Part shown: in pieces, positions 60,797 to 64,000 of the stretch | How positions within the stretch are numbered: the first letter of the stretch is position 1 | Layout of the letters: every line of letters starts with the position of its first letter | Source: DUZB01 sp963747555 | GTDB lineage: Bacteria > Desulfobacterota > DSM-4660 > Desulfatiglandales > Desulfatiglandaceae | Direction: 5' to 3' | Assembly (NCBI GenBank): GCA_963747555.1 | Contig: CAVVFZ010000025.1 | Span: forward strand, 62,001-126,000 | Length of the DNA: 64,000 bases | Notes under the pieces: generated by a model | The model's input: only the letters and a program-made list of their open reading frames with translations | The model's database searches: none | Told to the model about the DNA's origin: nothing | Program-made: the position numbers and the translations under genes

Positions 60797-61871
60797 TCAC
60801 CCGGGCCAGTGTGCCCGCACCACGGTCCCTTTCCCTTTTTCGGAGTGGATCTCAAGGATTCCATTTGAGAGATCGGCCCGTTCCCGCATGCCCGCAAGTC
60901 CCATGCTGCCTCGGGAAGCCTTCAATGAGTCCGCCTCGCCCGGATCAAACCCCACGCCGTCATCCGTAACCGTCAGTTCGATTCGGTCTCCCGTCTTTTC
61001 GAGCTTGAGAAGCACGTTTTTCGCTTGACTGTGTTTTGAAATGTTATTGAGGGACTCCTGGACGATCCGGTATATGACGATCTTGAGGGGTTCGGAGATA
61101 TCGTCTTCACTGCACCTCTAATTGTCTTTCTATCCTGATATTGCGGTAAATTTTTTCCCATTCCCGCGACAGCGAACGAAGTGCCGGGATGAGACCCAGG
61201 TCATCCAGAACCGACGGCCGCAAGCTGGATGATATCCTCTGGCTTTCCGCGATGGCCTCACGGACCATATCAATAACCTGTTCCAGGGGGATGGTCCCGG
61301 AAAATAGATTCTGGTCCGAGGCGCCTTTCCGTTGTTCCAGTGAGTACTTTATGGCGGTCAGCGTAGAACCGAGGCCGTCGTGGATTTCACGGGCCACAAT
61401 CTTTCTCTCGTTCTCCTGGGCATTCAGAAGCTTTTCCGAAAGATTACGTAACTTCGATTCCGATTCCCGGAGGGCTTGAAGAGTCCTTGCATGTTCCACG
61501 GCATATCGCATGGAACGTTCAAGAAGGGTGGGAGTGAGGTTCCCTTTTTCCAGGTATTCGGAGGCGCCGCTCTTCATGGCCTGAAGGTCGATTTCATAGT
61601 CCCCTTTCCCCGTCAGAAGAATCACCGGCACCGGATATCCCCGCTCCTGCAATACCTGAAGCAGTTCCAGCCCGTTTTGTATTCCCAGCCGGTAATCCAC
61701 CAGAAAGAGATCGTGGTCTTTCCGGGAAATCTTCATGAGGGCATCGTTGAATTCGGAGGCCCACTCCAGGTCGTACCTCTGTCCCGGAATTTGGGAGAGC
61801 AATTTTCTCAGAATCACATAGTCATCCTCATCATCCTCGACGAGGAGAATTTTTATGGTCTGTTCGTCCAT
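60797..61871 (-). CDS. Receiver-NarX-type histidine kinase, interrupted by one frameshift
   Basis: Receiver domain first (I-L-L-V-E-D-D-E-D-D-Y; L-V-D-Y-R-L-G-I-Q-N-G; L-E-K-G). Then HisKA_3 with R-E-I-H-D-G-L-G-S-T-L-T-A-I and the phospho-His near residue 195, stopping at E-R-Q-L-E-V-Q (61107). One base over, S-E-D-D-I-S-E-P-L-K-I-V-I-Y-R-I-V-Q-E-S-L-N-N continues into the ATPase lobe (D-D-G-V-G-F-D-P-G; G-L-A-G-M-R-E-R-A) to 60797. Extra base near 61098. ATG at 61871. The receiver closely resembles that of the convergent kinase next to it. Confidence 0.83.
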
Positions 61872-62034
61872 TTGTCCCCTAATTCTCGTAATGTATCCAA
61901 TTGCGCTTTTTACGGGGGAACCCAACACCAGGCGCCCGGATAGGATTCTTTATTTTTTGCATAAAATTAGAGCATTTTTTCTATATTGACAAGGAAAAAG
62001 AGTATCCTATTCAAATTCCCTGGCAGCGAAATAC

Positions 62035-62228
62035 GGAATCAGGAAGCCATTCCGTCAGGAGTTCTCTTTTGCTGCCGCATCTGATTCCTGTAGAGCCATC
62101 GGTCCTTTTAGGCTGGCACGGAAAAATGGATGGATAATAATAGCTTCGTTGCACCAGCCTAAAAGGACCTATCGACGGTCGGTGAAGGTTTATCCAAGAT
62201 ACGGCAGCAAAAAAGACCTCCTGACTCC
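62035..62228. repeat. Fold-back dispersed repeat, copy 3
   Basis: Outer pairing TTTTGCTGCCGCATC/GATACGGCAGCAAAA, inner pairing GGTCCTTTTAGGCTGG/CCAGCCTAAAAGGACC perfect. More diverged than copies 1 and 2, and its central loop is different, yet both stems are kept. The region 61872-62034 before it has no supported gene. Confidence 0.88.
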
Positions 62229-62497
62229 ATTCGTACCATTGTTTTTGAATAAGATACGAAAAAGAGCCACGGGGCAGAAAGTGGAATCGGGAAATGCAAC
62301 CAGCCCTTAAAAGATACCTACTTTACAGCTTGAATATACATAATTAAACCCATTCACAGCCCTGGATTTTCCTCCTATATTACAGACCACAACAATGAAT
62401 TTGGCCTCTTCTCTTCCCGAGACCGGCTGCCCGGCAGGAATGGTTGGAAGAGGGGGAGGAAAACTTTAAAGAATAAAAATAAATCGGAGAGACGATC
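62229..62497. other. Intergenic after repeat copy 3
   Basis: About 270 bases. TCTTCCCGAGACCGGCTGCCCGGCAGGAATGGTTGGAAGAGG near 62410 can fold into a hairpin (CTCTTCC/GGAAGAG) shortly before the next gene. No coding sequence seen. Confidence 0.4.
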
Positions 62498-62788
62498 ATG
62501 GATACCCTGTTCAACCTTAAGATGGATAACGAGATCGTAAGATTTACACCGGATGGCCGGATATCTATTGTGGACGCCATCAGAACCCTGAGCGGGCAGG
62601 ATGATTCCGTGGCTTTGTTGGATTCCATTGCTGCGACAAAGCCCGAAATTCTTAAACACTGCGAGGCTTATCCATCTGATCAGGAAGAAGATCTGTTTGT
62701 GGCGGATACGACGGCCTGGGATGAGATCGTGATGTTGCTGGCTGATCACCTTCTGAGTGGAGAAAATGCGGAAGCTGCGGGAGTGTGA
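62498..62788 (+). CDS. Small protein of unknown function
   Basis: 96 residues, acidic, no signal peptide (M-D-T-L-F-N-L-K-M-D-N-E-I-V-R-F-T-P-D-G-R-I-S-I-V-D-A-I). The first half has the outline of a small alpha/beta DNA-antirepressor-like domain (R-F-T-P-D-G-R-I-S-I-V-D-A-I-R-T-L-S-G), but similarity is too weak to name. Ribosome-binding site CGGAGAGACG. Ends 40 bases before hsp20, perhaps in one transcript with it. Confidence 0.55.
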   Translation: MDTLFNLKMDNEIVRFTPDGRISIVDAIRTLSGQDDSVALLDSIAATKPEILKHCEAYPSDQEEDLFVADTTAWDEIVMLLADHLLSGENAEAAGV

Positions 62789-62828
62789 TCTGAGTATTAA
62801 TTCTTTACAAAAAAAGGAGACAAAAATT

Positions 62829-63275
62829 ATGGAAAAAAATGTTTCTGTGTCGAGAAGGCCCTGGTGGATGACCCCTTTCGGACGTGAGCCTTTGGGAGAT
62901 GTTTGGACCGACCGTTTGTTGCCGGAATGGCCCAGATGGATGGGTGAAGAATTTTCTCCCAGCACGAATCTGTATGAAGAGGATGGAAAATATCATCTGA
63001 CGGCGGAATTGCCCGGGATAAAGAAGGATGATGTTTCCATCACCCTCGAAGGAAATGTGCTCACCGTCACGGGCAAGAAGGAGTCGGAGAAAGAGGATAA
63101 GGGAAAAAACTATTATATGAAAGAATCCCGTTACGGATCGTTTCTCTCGATCTTTCCGTCTGCCCGAGGAAGTGGATGAGAGCAAGGTGGATGCCTCTCT
63201 GAAAGACGGGGTCCTGATGGTCAGCATTCCTGTCAAGCCGGCGCCAAGAGCCGCAATATCAAGATCAAGGATTAA
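62829..63275 (+). CDS. Hsp20/alpha-crystallin small heat-shock protein, with two frameshifts
   Basis: M-E-K-N-V-S-V-S-R-R-P-W-W and then the alpha-crystallin start (N-L-Y-E-E-D-G-K-Y-H-L-T-A-E-L-P-G-I-K-K-D-D-V-S-I-T-L-E-G-N-V-L-T-V-T-G). After Y-G-S-F an extra base shifts the frame; the true reading R-S-F-R-L-P-E-E-V-D-E-S-K-V-D-A-S-L-K-D-G-V-L follows. A missing G near 63240 then shifts it again before S-R-N-I-K-I-K-D-stop at 63275. Repaired length ~148 residues, normal for Hsp20. An ATP-independent holdase in the cytosol. Confidence 0.82.
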
Positions 63276-63291
63276 TCCTTCAAAAAAAAAT

Positions 63292-63334
63292 GACCGCCCG
63301 CGATTTCTCGTCTTTTCGGGATAAACGGGCGGTC
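63292..63334. terminator. Hairpin GACCGCCCG/CGGGCGGTC between hsp20 and nifU
   Basis: Nine perfect pairs with a 25-base loop. On the plus strand the A-run comes before it, so a T-run is found only on the minus strand. Could be a bidirectional stop or a leader element of nifU. Confidence 0.55.
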
Positions 63335-63351
63335 GGGATAGGAGCGCTTCC

Positions 63352-63894
63352 ATGTATTCAAAAACCGTAATGGACCACTTCAAGCACCCAAGAAACGTGG
63401 GGATTATAAAGGATGCCGATGGCATTGGGGAGGTGGGCAACCCCTTGTGCGGAGACATGATGAGTGTCTATCTGAAGATAGAAGAGGAACGTATCAAAGA
63501 TATCAAGTTCCAGACCTTCGGATGCGGCGCGGCCATTGCCGTGTCCAGCATGCTCACGGAAATGGCCAAGGGAAAGAGTCTGGAGGAAGCAAAAAAAATT
63601 TCGAATAAGGATGTGGCAAAGGCCCTGGAGGGTCTTCCCAAAAACAAACTCCACTGTTCCAATCTGGGGGCCGATGCCCTGCATATGGCCGTCAAGGATT
63701 ACGAGGATCGAAAGGCGGGAAAGACAAAGACCGAGCCTAAGAGGAAAAATGAACACCTCCCAAGTCATGGAGGAGATACCTGTTATTGTCCCTATTGCGA
63801 TGCCGAGATTCCCGAACATGAAAAAACCTGTGAGTTTTGCCATGCGGATCTTGAAACCACCCCCAAGGGCGTAGAAAAAGGAGACCGATCATGA
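63352..63894 (+). CDS. NifU/IscU-like iron-sulfur scaffold with a C-terminal zinc ribbon
   Basis: 180 residues. Scaffold domain (1-~125) begins M-Y-S-K-T-V-M-D-H-F-K-H-P-R-N-V-G. The three cluster cysteines are in N-P-L-C-G-D, F-G-C-G-A-A-I and L-H-C-S-N-L-G. After a basic linker a zinc ribbon follows with C-Y-C-P-Y-C-D and C-E-F-C-H, not found in ordinary IscU. Builds iron-sulfur clusters from sulfur given by the cysteine desulfurase encoded next (ATGA overlap). The start follows TAGGAGCG. Confidence 0.9.
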   Translation: MYSKTVMDHFKHPRNVGIIKDADGIGEVGNPLCGDMMSVYLKIEEERIKDIKFQTFGCGAAIAVSSMLTEMAKGKSLEEAKKISNKDVAKALEGLPKNKLHCSNLGADALHMAVKDYEDRKAGKTKTEPKRKNEHLPSHGGDTCYCPYCDAEIPEHEKTCEFCHADLETTPKGVEKGDRS

Positions 63895-64000
63895 AGATGA
63901 TCAATCTGGATCACCTCTCGGCAAATCCGCTCTTACCCGCGGTTCAGGATGCCATGATAGAGGCCATACGGGCCGGTTATGGAAACCCTTCCAGCCAGCA
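63892..64000 (+). CDS. Cysteine desulfurase NifS/IscS-like (partial, runs off the window)
   Basis: 36 residues visible: M-K-M-I-N-L-D-H-L-S-A-N-P-L-L-P-A-V-Q-D-A-M, then G-Y-G-N-P-S-S-Q. N-P-S-S and the L-D-x-x-x-x-x-P beginning are those of class V aminotransferase-type desulfurases, in the variant that has L-S-A-N in place of A-A-T-T. Overlaps the scaffold gene by ATGA. Would supply sulfur (and, in Sec-using cells, possibly selenium) as a persulfide. Confidence 0.8.

Noticed and set aside
61095..61110. TGA after E-R-Q-L-E-V-Q in the NarX-type kinase as selenocysteine
   Set aside because: The continuing kinase sequence is in another frame, so an extra base explains it.
62498..62788. Naming the small protein before hsp20 as a phage antirepressor (Bro/KilA type)
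   Set aside because: Only a short stretch resembles those domains; not enough to support the name.
1..64000. CRISPR arrays, rRNA genes, prophage structural genes
   Set aside because: No regularly spaced repeats, no rRNA-like sequence and no phage morphogenesis genes were seen.

Overview
The window looks like a piece of an anaerobic Desulfobacterota-type (former Deltaproteobacteria) chromosome. The evidence is a complete Rnf complex, cobalamin biosynthesis under a B12 riboswitch, multihaem c-type cytochromes, and in-frame TGA codons placed exactly where a cysteine is expected in two genes (RnfB and a BCP-type peroxiredoxin), which points to selenocysteine use. The assignment to a group is inference from gene content; there is no rRNA here.

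Layout. 0-2.9 kb: end of a ribosomal/replication operon (rpsR tail, DUF2232 membrane protein, rplI, dnaB). 2.9-9.9 kb: minus-strand operon rnfC-D-G-E-A-B-apbE, in which rnfB is read through a TGA codon and rnfA carries an N-terminal lipoprotein/Ig-like extension. 10-16.2 kb: ribF, tRNA-Leu(CAG), an enoyl-CoA hydratase, a small plus-strand group (Rap1a/Tai-like protein, glycine-zipper lipoprotein, seleno-peroxiredoxin), an AcuA-like acetyltransferase, a thioesterase and a VapBC pair. 16.2-20.7 kb: a cobalamin-riboswitch operon (TrpD-like transferase, small protein, alcohol dehydrogenase joined in frame to CobT, zinc-ribbon protein). 20.7-37.2 kb: an accessory region with three CotA-like multicopper oxidases. 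Each lies beside a copy of the same small unnamed domain of about 70 residues (two small exported proteins and one fusion to an FKBP prolyl isomerase). IS1380, IS1634-like, IS110 and IS200/IS605 pieces are scattered between them, and a di-haem MauG/CCP-like peroxidase closes the region. 37.5-52.3 kb: a minus-strand envelope operon: a large AsmA-like protein, a DUF1318 lipoprotein, a very large exported TolB-propeller/TPR/CHAT protein now broken by several frameshifts, an SH3 protein and an M48 metalloprotease. 52.5-64 kb: a SLOG-like protein, fumC, a nonahaem cytochrome, a frameshifted radical SAM gene, a CvfB-like protein, two convergent receiver-histidine kinases, a small heat-shock protein, and NifU/NifS.

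From about 38 kb onward many genes are interrupted by single-base shifts that restore a clear homologous reading in another frame. Clustering of this kind suggests consensus indel errors, although real decay cannot be excluded. A roughly 196-bp fold-back repeat occurs three times (12.4, 55.4 and 62.1 kb), and a second, nested inverted-repeat element lies at 54.7-55.0 kb.

The most promising undescribed items are the multicopper oxidase/partner-domain pairs, the Sec-containing RnfB, the lipoprotein-RnfA fusion, and the exported protein that combines a degenerate and an intact CHAT domain.
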